From Bacteroidaceae bacterium (GTDB taxonomy: Bacteria > Bacteroidota > Bacteroidia > Bacteroidales > CHK158-818), in contig JAFUKV010000011.1 of NCBI GenBank assembly GCA_017467745.1, positions 1 through 26,033 on the forward strand: DNA of 26,033 nucleotides, given 5' to 3'. Positions 1 to 6,574 of the stretch are shown one piece after another. Position 1 is the first letter of the stretch; each line of letters begins with the position of its first letter. The position numbers and the translations under genes were made by a program. The notes under the pieces were generated by a model. The model ran no database searches, was not told where the DNA came from, and saw only the letters and a program-made list of their open reading frames with translations.

Positions 1-1
1 A

Positions 2-127
2 GACGACGAACGAATGTTCTGGCAAAGAGCGGAAGATCGTAACCGCGCAACAGCAGAATTATACAGACAATTAGGATTAGCTTCTTATGAAGCTATCGAG
101 GCATTTGTCAGATATATACCGCTATAA
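2..127 (+). CDS. C-terminal end of an unidentified protein (partial)
   Basis: An open frame enters from the left edge and ends at TAA 125-127, giving about 41 residues that finish in VRYIPL. The segment is charged and apparently helical (for example RAEDRNRATAELYRQLG), with no recognisable motif, so I do not assign a family. It is supported as coding by the uninterrupted frame and by the strong terminator that begins 14 bases after its stop. The start and most of the protein lie outside the window. Confidence 0.6.
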   Translation, partial: DDERMFWQRAEDRNRATAELYRQLGLASYEAIEAFVRYIPL

Positions 128-140
128 AAAACTATCTTAA

Positions 141-178
141 AAAATAAGAGACCTCTTTTTCAAGAGGCCTCTTATTTT
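141..178. terminator. Bidirectional intrinsic terminator
   Basis: A near-perfect inverted repeat has arms 141-157 and 162-178, a four-base TTTC loop and a single A/C mismatch (151/168). The A-rich left edge and T-rich right edge give a U-tract on either strand. It lies between the converging gene end at 127 and the minus-strand gene end at 205, so it can serve both. Confidence 0.85.
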
Positions 179-204
179 TTATACTCAACGTTTACATGTA
201 AAAC

Positions 205-1107
205 TTATTTACAATAACTTTTCTTGACGTATTTCGCTTTACGTAAAAAAGAAAGGCTTCGCGCTATACTGGAAAAATGAGTCTGCCCCTTTCCAAATGC
301 TTCTTGCTCTACAATAGCATACTGTAAACCTGCTATCTTCGCTTTGTCATAAATCGGTTCAAAATCTATCTTTCCACTACTACCGATCTCTTCTACATCT
401 TTAATATGCCAAAGCAAAAAACGTCCCGGATACTTTTCCATATATGTTGTCGGGTCAACACCCGCCGCAAGCGCCCAATAAACATCTATTTGAAAAAATA
501 CTTTATCGGCATCCGTATTGGCAAGCATATAATCGTAAATCACCTTCCCGTCTATCATACGGAACTCTCCGCTATGATTATGATAGCCAAATTTTATTCC
601 GGCTGCTTTACACTTTTCTCCAACAACATTGAAATAATCGCAAAAACGTTTCAATCCATCCAGACTTTCATATCCGACAGCACTCATCCACGGCTGAACG
701 ATATATTCAAATCCGGCGGCTTTATGTGCAACTATCGCCTCATCCCACCATTCCATACATTCGTCCCATGTTTCCTCATCGGGAACATCTTGCCCTGTAT
801 GAGAGGATATCAGCTTCATCCCACTCGCTTCCACCATATTTTTAAATACAATCGGATCGATTCCGTAGAATTTTCCATTCGAATATCCCGCCGCTTCAAC
901 AAAAGTATAACCTACAGCCGCAACAGAGTCTAACGTAGCCTTCACGTCCCGATTCATATCTTCGCGAACTGAATATAACTGTAATCCTATTTCCTTCTTC
1001 AATCCATCTGCTTCGATTCCGCTTCTTTTTTTAGCGAAAAGCTCAGGCACTGCCCATATCAGGCAAATAGACAAAACAGTTATCTGTAATAGCTTACACT
1101 TTTTCAT
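205..1107 (-). CDS. Exported TIM-barrel sugar isomerase/epimerase (AP_endonuc_2 family)
   Basis: This 300-residue protein has a hydrophobic N-terminal signal sequence (about residues 5-25, ending ELFA), so it probably acts in the periplasm. The rest is a xylose-isomerase-like TIM barrel. It starts with EIGLQLYSVRED (39-50) and carries the metal and substrate side chains typical of the family: GYHNH (174-178), QIDVYW (206-211, Asp208), LLWHIKD (231-237, His234) and VEQE (266-269). Members isomerise, epimerise or hydrate/eliminate sugars and keto-sugars using a divalent metal. It is the last gene of the four-gene operon with DUF1080, DoxX and Gfo/Idh/MocA proteins, 12 bases after the oxidoreductase stop, so its substrate is likely a 3-keto sugar or an enone derived from it (inference). 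It is paralogous to the gene at 4430. Confidence 0.88.
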   Translation of the reverse strand: MKKCKLLQITVLSICLIWAVPELFAKKRSGIEADGLKKEIGLQLYSVREDMNRDVKATLDSVAAVGYTFVEAAGYSNGKFYGIDPIVFKNMVEASGMKLISSHTGQDVPDEETWDECMEWWDEAIVAHKAAGFEYIVQPWMSAVGYESLDGLKRFCDYFNVVGEKCKAAGIKFGYHNHSGEFRMIDGKVIYDYMLANTDADKVFFQIDVYWALAAGVDPTTYMEKYPGRFLLWHIKDVEEIGSSGKIDFEPIYDKAKIAGLQYAIVEQEAFGKGQTHFSSIARSLSFLRKAKYVKKSYCK

Positions 1108-1119
1108 GAATAAAAAAAT

Positions 1120-2763
1120 TTAACCGCGAGTTATTTCTTCTTTATCTTTGTCCCAATACATCGTACGGCCTTCCAAATAAGCGCGTGTTCCCATATGGGC
1201 GGTAATAGCTTCTTCAAAAGCCTGATCAATATTGCAACTGGGGGTTAATCCTTGTCGAATACATTCCAGCCATTCGCGAATATGCAAATGTGTAGTATCA
1301 TACCGTTTACCATTTACATAAGTATAAAGCAAACCTCGCTGAGCAAAATACAATTCGGTAGCCGACGTAAACCCATCGACATTGTCCGAACCCGGGACAT
1401 AGGTATAGAACGGAATACCCGGTTTTATAATGCCTTCTTGTATCTTTTCCTTATAGCGAGTAGAATTGGCATCCACCGTAACCGTCAATGTTTCTCCAAG
1501 TTCCATAGATGCGTCATGTCCCATAATAACACGTCCGCGTTTACGACTGCTCGCCTGCGTCGCGCTATACATCAACGTTAAATCTCGATCGGGATATTCA
1601 AATGTCGTTGTCAGAACATCCGGAACAGTACGCCCGTCTTTAAAGAAATATATACCTCCCGATGAAGATGCGGAATGAGGGATACCCAATTCCATAATCT
1701 GATTGATTGCATCGAACTCATGCGTCAGCAAGTCGCCGCTTAATCCGGTACTATAATCCCACCAACAACGCCAACGGAAAAATCTTTCCAAGCTAAATTT
1801 ATCAATCGGTTCAGGACCCATAAAACGTTCCAAACCGTTTGATGTCATATAATCGGTGTACTCTTTCCAGCGTTCAGGAGCGGGCATAAATTGAGACCAG
1901 TCTATCGTTTGTTCATTTCCGGTTTTATGGATATTATATACCCACGCTCCATTAGGAGAATTACGGTTTGTACAAACTTCTATCAAGTTTACTTGGCCTA
2001 AAATACCTTTATCTATAATTTCTTTCGCTTTGATATAACTATCGGTCTGGCGACCTTGATGTCCTAATTGAAAAGTAATACCGCTTTCTTTTACAGCTTG
2101 ACGCACGGCATACGTTTCGGGGACAGTCCACGAAAGAGGCTTTTCTACATATACATGTTTACCGGCACGGGCGGCATCAATAGCCATCGTACTATGCCAG
2201 TGATCGGGAGCGGCAATGATAACTGCATCTATATCATCGGCGGCTAATAGCTCTTTATACGTTCTATAACGTTTCGGAGCCGTGCCGTATTTTCCGTCTA
2301 CACCTTCCCGATAGATATTGGCGCAGGCTTTTACCGCCATATCCGCATACGTATCGAAAATATCACATACACCGGTAACCTCGATATTCAAATCATCCTG
2401 ATTACGATAATTTTCATAACGAGTATCTTTTTTATTTTTCAAGGCAGCCTGTTTCCAACTTTCAAGTAATTCCGGGTCGGCAAATCCGGCAGCCCTCAAC
2501 AATTGTTTTCCACGTATACCATATCCTATCACACCCAAACGATTTTTTTTCCCATCGGGTTGCGCCGGAATAATTTTCGGCTCGTGTTTTTCAAGACTGA
2601 AAACATCCTTTACATTACGTCTGCTCCGGTCATAACTCAACTTCTTATATGCACCATAAGCCATTGCTCCCAATACGGGAACAGTAGCCAGCGCTTTCAA
2701 CACCTCGCGTCTCCCATCAGATTGCGGTTGCGACTGTTTTTTTTCTTCGTTTTCCTCAGCCAT
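1120..2763 (-). CDS. Tat-exported Gfo/Idh/MocA family oxidoreductase
   Basis: An NAD(P)-dependent sugar dehydrogenase-like protein of 547 residues from the start chosen here. The N terminus contains GRREVLKALATVPVLG, a twin-arginine-type signal or anchor, implying export after folding with its cofactor. The Rossmann fold opens with GVIGYGIRG, and the family's EKP motif is present in HVYVEKPLSW. It is longer than many members (roughly 350-450 residues), partly because of the charged N-terminal extension. I chose ATG 2763 because it sits two bases after the DoxX stop (2766-2768); an in-frame ATG at 2787 would overlap that gene by 22 bases. In this context it probably oxidises a glycoside hydroxyl, likely C3, before cleavage by its operon partners. 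That substrate is inferred. Confidence 0.88.
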   Translation of the reverse strand: MAEENEEKKQSQPQSDGRREVLKALATVPVLGAMAYGAYKKLSYDRSRRNVKDVFSLEKHEPKIIPAQPDGKKNRLGVIGYGIRGKQLLRAAGFADPELLESWKQAALKNKKDTRYENYRNQDDLNIEVTGVCDIFDTYADMAVKACANIYREGVDGKYGTAPKRYRTYKELLAADDIDAVIIAAPDHWHSTMAIDAARAGKHVYVEKPLSWTVPETYAVRQAVKESGITFQLGHQGRQTDSYIKAKEIIDKGILGQVNLIEVCTNRNSPNGAWVYNIHKTGNEQTIDWSQFMPAPERWKEYTDYMTSNGLERFMGPEPIDKFSLERFFRWRCWWDYSTGLSGDLLTHEFDAINQIMELGIPHSASSSGGIYFFKDGRTVPDVLTTTFEYPDRDLTLMYSATQASSRKRGRVIMGHDASMELGETLTVTVDANSTRYKEKIQEGIIKPGIPFYTYVPGSDNVDGFTSATELYFAQRGLLYTYVNGKRYDTTHLHIREWLECIRQGLTPSCNIDQAFEEAITAHMGTRAYLEGRTMYWDKDKEEITRG

Positions 2764-2765
2764 AA

Positions 2766-3269
2766 CTATTCCTTGTTTTTTGAACATTTACAACACTTCC
2801 AAAGTCTGTCCACCCCAATAATCCGAGAAGAGGGGAACATTATCAGTACAATCAATGCGGCAATCTCTACCGTACTTTTGTCCAACCACAAGTACGATCC
2901 ATCAAACGGCATGCCGTATTCCGCACCAATATAAGGTATATGGGAAAAATAGAAGAGACATAAAAAAAGGATGCCCCCGAAAGCTGCGCAACGGGAGAAG
3001 CATCCTAATATCAGTCCTAATCCAACCAATGTAAGCCCAACCATACAAATCAGGTTAGAGGCCTCTAACATCGTAGGATTACCCGCAATCCAATGGTAAA
3101 AATCGGCTAAAAAACCTTTCGCATCCATCAAATAACCGTAAGAAGACCATTTCGGGTTTAATATTTTGGCAATACCTTCGTATAAAAAGTGCCATCCGAT
3201 AACGATCCGTAAAAATAACAATGCGGCTATTTGACCTTTGGAATAGGCATATTTATCATTTTTACACAT
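2766..3269 (-). CDS. DoxX-like four-helix membrane protein
   Basis: A 167-residue protein with about four transmembrane helices (near residues 12-30, 65-88, 92-110 and 133-148). It shows the DoxX-family start RIVIGWHFLYEGIAK and a Cys-rich basic tail (KCCKCSKNKE). DoxX proteins are small inner-membrane proteins; some act in quinone-linked redox reactions, but most are uncharacterised. It lies 15 bases after the DUF1080 gene and two bases before the oxidoreductase start, so translation is probably coupled. Its position beside a Tat-exported dehydrogenase suggests it may pass electrons from the periplasmic enzyme to the quinone pool. That is inference from context only. Confidence 0.82.
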   Translation of the reverse strand: MCKNDKYAYSKGQIAALLFLRIVIGWHFLYEGIAKILNPKWSSYGYLMDAKGFLADFYHWIAGNPTMLEASNLICMVGLTLVGLGLILGCFSRCAAFGGILFLCLFYFSHIPYIGAEYGMPFDGSYLWLDKSTVEIAALIVLIMFPSSRIIGVDRLWKCCKCSKNKE

Positions 3270-3284
3270 TGAAAATAATCATTT

Positions 3285-4058
3285 CTATTGTTTATCTAAA
3301 TCTTTAATTGTGATATTTCTGTACCACACATCATCTCCATGATCTTGGAGTCCGATATAACCTTCGTGATTTTCACCACCGCAGTTTAATAACAATTCAT
3401 AAGCTTCAGGCCATTTATCTTTGCTGAACTTACTGTTATCCAACATTTCTTTCCATTTCGGAGTCCATAAGTGGTATTCAACAACTGCTTGATCATTCAA
3501 ATAGTGAACAACTGTACCTTTATAGCATACGATTTTTGTTTTATTCCATTCTCCGGCAGGTTTTGCAGTTTGCGGTTTTGCAGGAATCATATCGTACAAA
3601 GAACCGGCTTTACGGTTACCGTCAACACCAAAATTAGCATCCGGATGACGTTCGTTATCCAATACCTGATATTCAGGAGCCGAAATATAAATCGGCTGAC
3701 CGGGTATTTCTTGTGCCAAGATAAAGATACCAGAGTTACCGCCTTCTGAAATTTTCCATTCCAATTCCAACTCGAAATTTTTCAATTTGGTTCCGTAAAT
3801 CAAATCACCGCCATCGTTTGATTGAGCTTCGCCGCCACCAGAACCGTTAAATTTGATCGCGCCATTATCAATAACCCAACGTCCCGGAACATCTTGACGG
3901 TTATATCCTCTCCAACCGTTAAACGTTTTACCGTCAAAAATAGCAACTTTACCATCATCTTTTTTGCCGTCGTCTGCTTTTTTAGCACCACCACCGCAAC
4001 TACTCAGTGTAGAAACCGCTATAAGAGCAGCTCCTAAAAATTTAATTGAATTTTTCAT
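3285..4058 (-). CDS. DUF1080 / 3-keto-disaccharide hydrolase family lipoprotein
   Basis: A 257-residue lipoprotein: the signal peptide ends in a lipobox (STLSSC, Cys21) followed by a Gly/Lys/Asp-rich linker. The remaining ~220 residues form the DUF1080 (3keto-disac_hyd, PF06439) concanavalin-like fold, recognisable from IFDGKTFNGWRGYN, GDLIYGTKLKNFELELEWKI, GNSGIFI, APEYQVLDNERH and GYIGLQDHGDDVWYRNI. Family members cleave 3-keto glycosides. As the first gene of the operon with a Gfo/Idh/MocA dehydrogenase and a TIM-barrel isomerase, it is the likely bond-cleaving or hydrating step. A candidate promoter (4289-4296) leaves a leader of about 220 bases. Confidence 0.88.
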   Translation of the reverse strand: MKNSIKFLGAALIAVSTLSSCGGGAKKADDGKKDDGKVAIFDGKTFNGWRGYNRQDVPGRWVIDNGAIKFNGSGGGEAQSNDGGDLIYGTKLKNFELELEWKISEGGNSGIFILAQEIPGQPIYISAPEYQVLDNERHPDANFGVDGNRKAGSLYDMIPAKPQTAKPAGEWNKTKIVCYKGTVVHYLNDQAVVEYHLWTPKWKEMLDNSKFSKDKWPEAYELLLNCGGENHEGYIGLQDHGDDVWYRNITIKDLDKQ

Positions 4059-4288
4059 TGTTAAATAATTGTGTTAAGTGTTTGATTATAACTAAAAATT
4101 ACTGTTTCTTCTTCAACTTTCCCTATATGCACTTTTTATAAATCAAAATACGGGTGCAATTTAGTAAGTTTTTCTCATAAAAGAACTACGGAACGCTACT
4201 TTTTCCCTGTATTTGCTACTATTTTCGATGTTTTTCTATCAATTTAACGCAAATTACACTATTAAGATCGCACCTTCCCGTTATACCG

Positions 4289-4296
4289 CAAACTTA
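4289..4296 (-). promoter_or_regulatory. -7 promoter element TAAGTTTG for the DUF1080 operon
   Basis: On the minus strand this reads TAAGTTTG followed by C, an exact match to the Bacteroidetes consensus TAnnTTTG. No TTG is found at the expected -33 distance. It would give a long 5' leader to the start at 4058. Confidence 0.5.
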
Positions 4297-4351
4297 GATT
4301 GACAATTCAATAAAACCCACAAAAAGCCCAGAATATTCATAAAGAATCTCT

Positions 4352-4359
4352 TATATTTG
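4352..4359 (+). promoter_or_regulatory. -7 promoter element TATATTTG for the second TIM-barrel gene
   Basis: An exact TAnnTTTG match followed by C, about 70 bases before the ATG at 4430. No clear -33 TTG is present. Confidence 0.6.
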
Positions 4360-4429
4360 CAAAAACAATAAAGTTTTCATATCTTTCGACAAATTATGCT
4401 TAATCTTAAAACTTAAATATTTCAACACA

Positions 4430-5302
4430 ATGCAAAACAGAAGAGAATTCTTAAAAACGGCGTCAGCACTGCTTGCCGGAGGATTATTGAGCAACCAATT
4501 TTTAACCTCGTGCACACCCGCAGAAAAAAAACACATCGGTTTGCAAATGTACTCTTTACGCGATGATATCGGCGAACAAGGAGTACAAAAAGTATTGGAA
4601 ATTATCTCTAAAATGGGATATGTAAATCTGGAAACAGCAGGTTACGGAGACGGAACTATTTACGGAATGAAACCCGCAGATTTCAAAAAAGCATGTAACG
4701 ATCTAGGAATGAGAGCTACCAGCGCACACTTGTCAAGATTCATGTCCGACAACGAACAAGAAGATTTAGCTTGGTGGACAAAAGCAATAGAAACGCACAA
4801 AGAAGCGGGAATGAAATATTTGGTTATGCCGGTTTCTCCTTTAAATGAAAATTCTACTCTTGATGACATTAAACGTTACAGCGATTATTTCTATAAAATA
4901 GGATTAGCTGCTGCCGGTGCAGGATTAAAATTCGGCTACCACAACCACGACTATGAATTTAAACATATAGCCGGAGAAGATAAATGTATCTACGATTTGA
5001 TGATAGAAAATACCAGCCCTGACCACGTATTTTTTGAAATGGATGTATATTGGGTAATGAGAGGCGGACAAGATCCGGTTGCTTATATGAAAAAATATCC
5101 AAATCGTTTCCCTGTTCTGCACATAAAAGACGAAACCGCTATCGGAGCGTCCGGAAAACTTGATTTCAACGGTATCTTCACACAAGCTTATGCCAACGGT
5201 ATGAAAGATTGGTATGTAGAAGTTGAACGTTATGACACTACTCCTCAGGAAGACGTAAAGAAGAGTTATGATTTCTTAAACAACTCGGCTTTCGTAAAAT
5301 AG
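4430..5302 (+). CDS. Tat-exported lipoprotein TIM-barrel sugar isomerase/epimerase
   Basis: A 290-residue protein starting MQNRREFLKTASALLAGG, a classic twin-arginine signal (RRxFLK), with a lipobox-like LTSC (Cys28). It is therefore probably a folded-exported lipoprotein. The body is the same TIM-barrel family as the gene at 205-1107: HIGLQMYSLRDD (35-46), GYHNHDYEF, FFEMDVYWVM, PVLHIKDE and WYVEVERYD align with the metal-binding strands of the paralogue. It is read divergently from the keto-sugar operon and most likely works on the same or a stereochemically different intermediate. A terminator follows at 5323. Confidence 0.88.
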   Translation: MQNRREFLKTASALLAGGLLSNQFLTSCTPAEKKHIGLQMYSLRDDIGEQGVQKVLEIISKMGYVNLETAGYGDGTIYGMKPADFKKACNDLGMRATSAHLSRFMSDNEQEDLAWWTKAIETHKEAGMKYLVMPVSPLNENSTLDDIKRYSDYFYKIGLAAAGAGLKFGYHNHDYEFKHIAGEDKCIYDLMIENTSPDHVFFEMDVYWVMRGGQDPVAYMKKYPNRFPVLHIKDETAIGASGKLDFNGIFTQAYANGMKDWYVEVERYDTTPQEDVKKSYDFLNNSAFVK

Positions 5303-5322
5303 ACAATTATTTATTTAGAACG

Positions 5323-5352
5323 AAAAGCGCTCGACCATTTTCGGGCGCTTTT
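5323..5352 (+). terminator. Intrinsic terminator after the Tat TIM-barrel gene
   Basis: Arms AAAAGCGC (5323-5330) and GCGCTTTT (5345-5352) extend inward by a T/G wobble and CGA/TCG, followed by a T-rich run. It separates the isomerase gene from the glycosidase-like gene at 5393, so read-through or a separate promoter is needed for the latter. Confidence 0.75.
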
Positions 5353-5392
5353 ATTTTCTCTTTTCCAATTTAACTTTAAAACTACCCACACA

Positions 5393-6376
5393 ATGCCAAA
5401 ACCTATCTGCTTATTGTTGCTATTTCAACTCATATTATTTCCTATACATTCTCAAAAAACAGAAAAAATGATGTTCGGCGATACTTCCCGTACAGGAATA
5501 CCTTTTTCAAAGGATCCGCATGTAGTCGATTTCAAAGGGCGTTATTTAATGTATTATTCTATCCCGCCTGAGAAAGGAAACCCCAACTCGGGTTGGAATA
5601 TCGGCATTGCTGAAAGCAAAGATCTAATTCATTGGAAAAAAATAGGAGAGATAACTCCGCAAGCAGATGCGGAATATGAAAAAAAAGGATTGTGCGCTCC
5701 GGGAGCTTTGGTAAAAGACGGACAAGTAAACTTATTTTACCAAACATACGGAAATGGAAAAAACGATGCTATTTGCCATGCCGTATCTGACGATGGAATA
5801 CATTTTCGCAGAAATCCCACTAACCCGATATTCCGACCTTCAGGCAATTGGAATTGCGGACGAGCTATCGACGCGGAAGTAATTAAATTCAAAAACCGAT
5901 ATTTTCTCTATTTCGCTACGCGAGACAAAGATTACAAAATTCAAATGCAAGGGATAGCCATAGCTCCCGAAAACACGCAATTTAACCGAGAAGATTGGAA
6001 ACTCGCCGTCGATTCGTCAATTTTGTCTCCTCAACTTGCTTGGGAGGGGAAATGTATTGAAGGAGCCTCGATTATCCGAAAGAAAAACAAATTATATATG
6101 TTTTATGCCGGATCATACAACAATGCACCACAACAAATAGGCGTAGCCGTAAGTAAAGACGGAATTACATGGAAACGGCTATCGAACGAACCGTTTTTAA
6201 GAAACGGGAAACCGGGAGAGTGGAATTCAAGCGAATCAGGACATCCGCATATTTTTGCAGATAAAAGCGGCCGATCATTCCTGTTTTTTCAAGGGAACAA
6301 CGATAACGGCAAAAGTTGGTATATATCCAACATAGAAGTTTTCTGGAAAAAAGGGAAACCGTACTTAAAAGACTAA
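5393..6376 (+). CDS. Exported GH43-like five-bladed beta-propeller glycosidase
   Basis: A 327-residue protein with a signal peptide (hydrophobic 5-18, likely cleavage after HS at 20) and repeating propeller blades (KGRYLMYYS, KNRYFLYFATRD, KNKLYMFYAG, GRSFLFFQGN). Three acidic residues sit where GH43/GH32-clan enzymes keep their catalytic triad: Asp41 in SKDPHVV, Asp160 in RAIDAEVIKF and Glu223 in CIEGASII. It is probably a periplasmic or surface exo-glycosidase, for instance on arabinosides, fucosides or anhydro-galactosides; the substrate cannot be read from sequence. It may release the sugars handled by the neighbouring keto-sugar enzymes. A terminator lies between it and the gene upstream; only a weak promoter-like TAACTTTA is visible before the start. 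Confidence 0.78.
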   Translation: MPKPICLLLLFQLILFPIHSQKTEKMMFGDTSRTGIPFSKDPHVVDFKGRYLMYYSIPPEKGNPNSGWNIGIAESKDLIHWKKIGEITPQADAEYEKKGLCAPGALVKDGQVNLFYQTYGNGKNDAICHAVSDDGIHFRRNPTNPIFRPSGNWNCGRAIDAEVIKFKNRYFLYFATRDKDYKIQMQGIAIAPENTQFNREDWKLAVDSSILSPQLAWEGKCIEGASIIRKKNKLYMFYAGSYNNAPQQIGVAVSKDGITWKRLSNEPFLRNGKPGEWNSSESGHPHIFADKSGRSFLFFQGNNDNGKSWYISNIEVFWKKGKPYLKD

Positions 6377-6391
6377 TAAAAAATATTGGTC

Positions 6392-6517
6392 GTCCGCTAA
6401 ACGTGTTTAACCCCCTATTTTGATTGGCATTACTGCTTGACAAGCACTCGTTTAAGAATACTTATGGCTGTACGAGGAAAAAGAATGTTCTAACAAGGCT
6501 TTTTAGTTTTTGCGGAC
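6392..6517. repeat. Degenerate element with inverted GTCCGC ends
   Basis: GTCCGC (6392-6397) and GCGGAC (6512-6517) are exact inverted ends, and the bases inside each (TAAA, and TTTT read backwards) remain loosely complementary. The right part (6477-6520) is repeated near 20.8 kb. The 126-base interior has no open frame, as expected for a decayed non-autonomous element. Confidence 0.4.
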
Positions 6518-6520
6518 ATC
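6477..6520 (+). repeat. Dispersed intergenic repeat, copy 1
   Basis: This 44-base stretch aligns without gaps to 20801-20844 on the same strand, with 36 of 44 bases identical. Both copies contain CTAAC and a right end of the form GC(G/A)GACA. They lie in intergenic DNA 14 kb apart. Confidence 0.65.
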
Positions 6521-6525
6521 TATAA

Positions 6526-6560
6526 ATAAAAAACGCGACTGATTTAGTCACGTTTTTTAT
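6526..6560. terminator. Bidirectional terminator between the GH43-like gene and topA
   Basis: Arms 6526-6540 and 6546-6560 pair over 14 of 15 positions (one C/A mismatch) around a GATTT loop. Flanking A and T runs give U-tracts both ways, serving the converging genes ending at 6376 and 6575. Confidence 0.85.
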
Positions 6561-6574
6561 TAGTCTTTTTAATT

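Larger units (their letters stand above)
4059..4429. other. Divergent intergenic region between the keto-sugar operon and the second TIM-barrel gene
   Basis: This AT-rich stretch has no credible open frame. It holds two outward-facing -7 elements (4289-4296 minus, 4352-4359 plus) about 55 bases apart, so both transcripts probably share one control region. The minus-strand leader is long (about 220 bases). I found no clear riboswitch, attenuator hairpin or repeated operator in it. Confidence 0.6.

Noticed and set aside
406..933. Plus-strand open frame of 175 codons antisense to the TIM-barrel gene
   Set aside because: It lies wholly opposite a well-supported gene, has no promoter and no family-like motif; it is a shadow frame.
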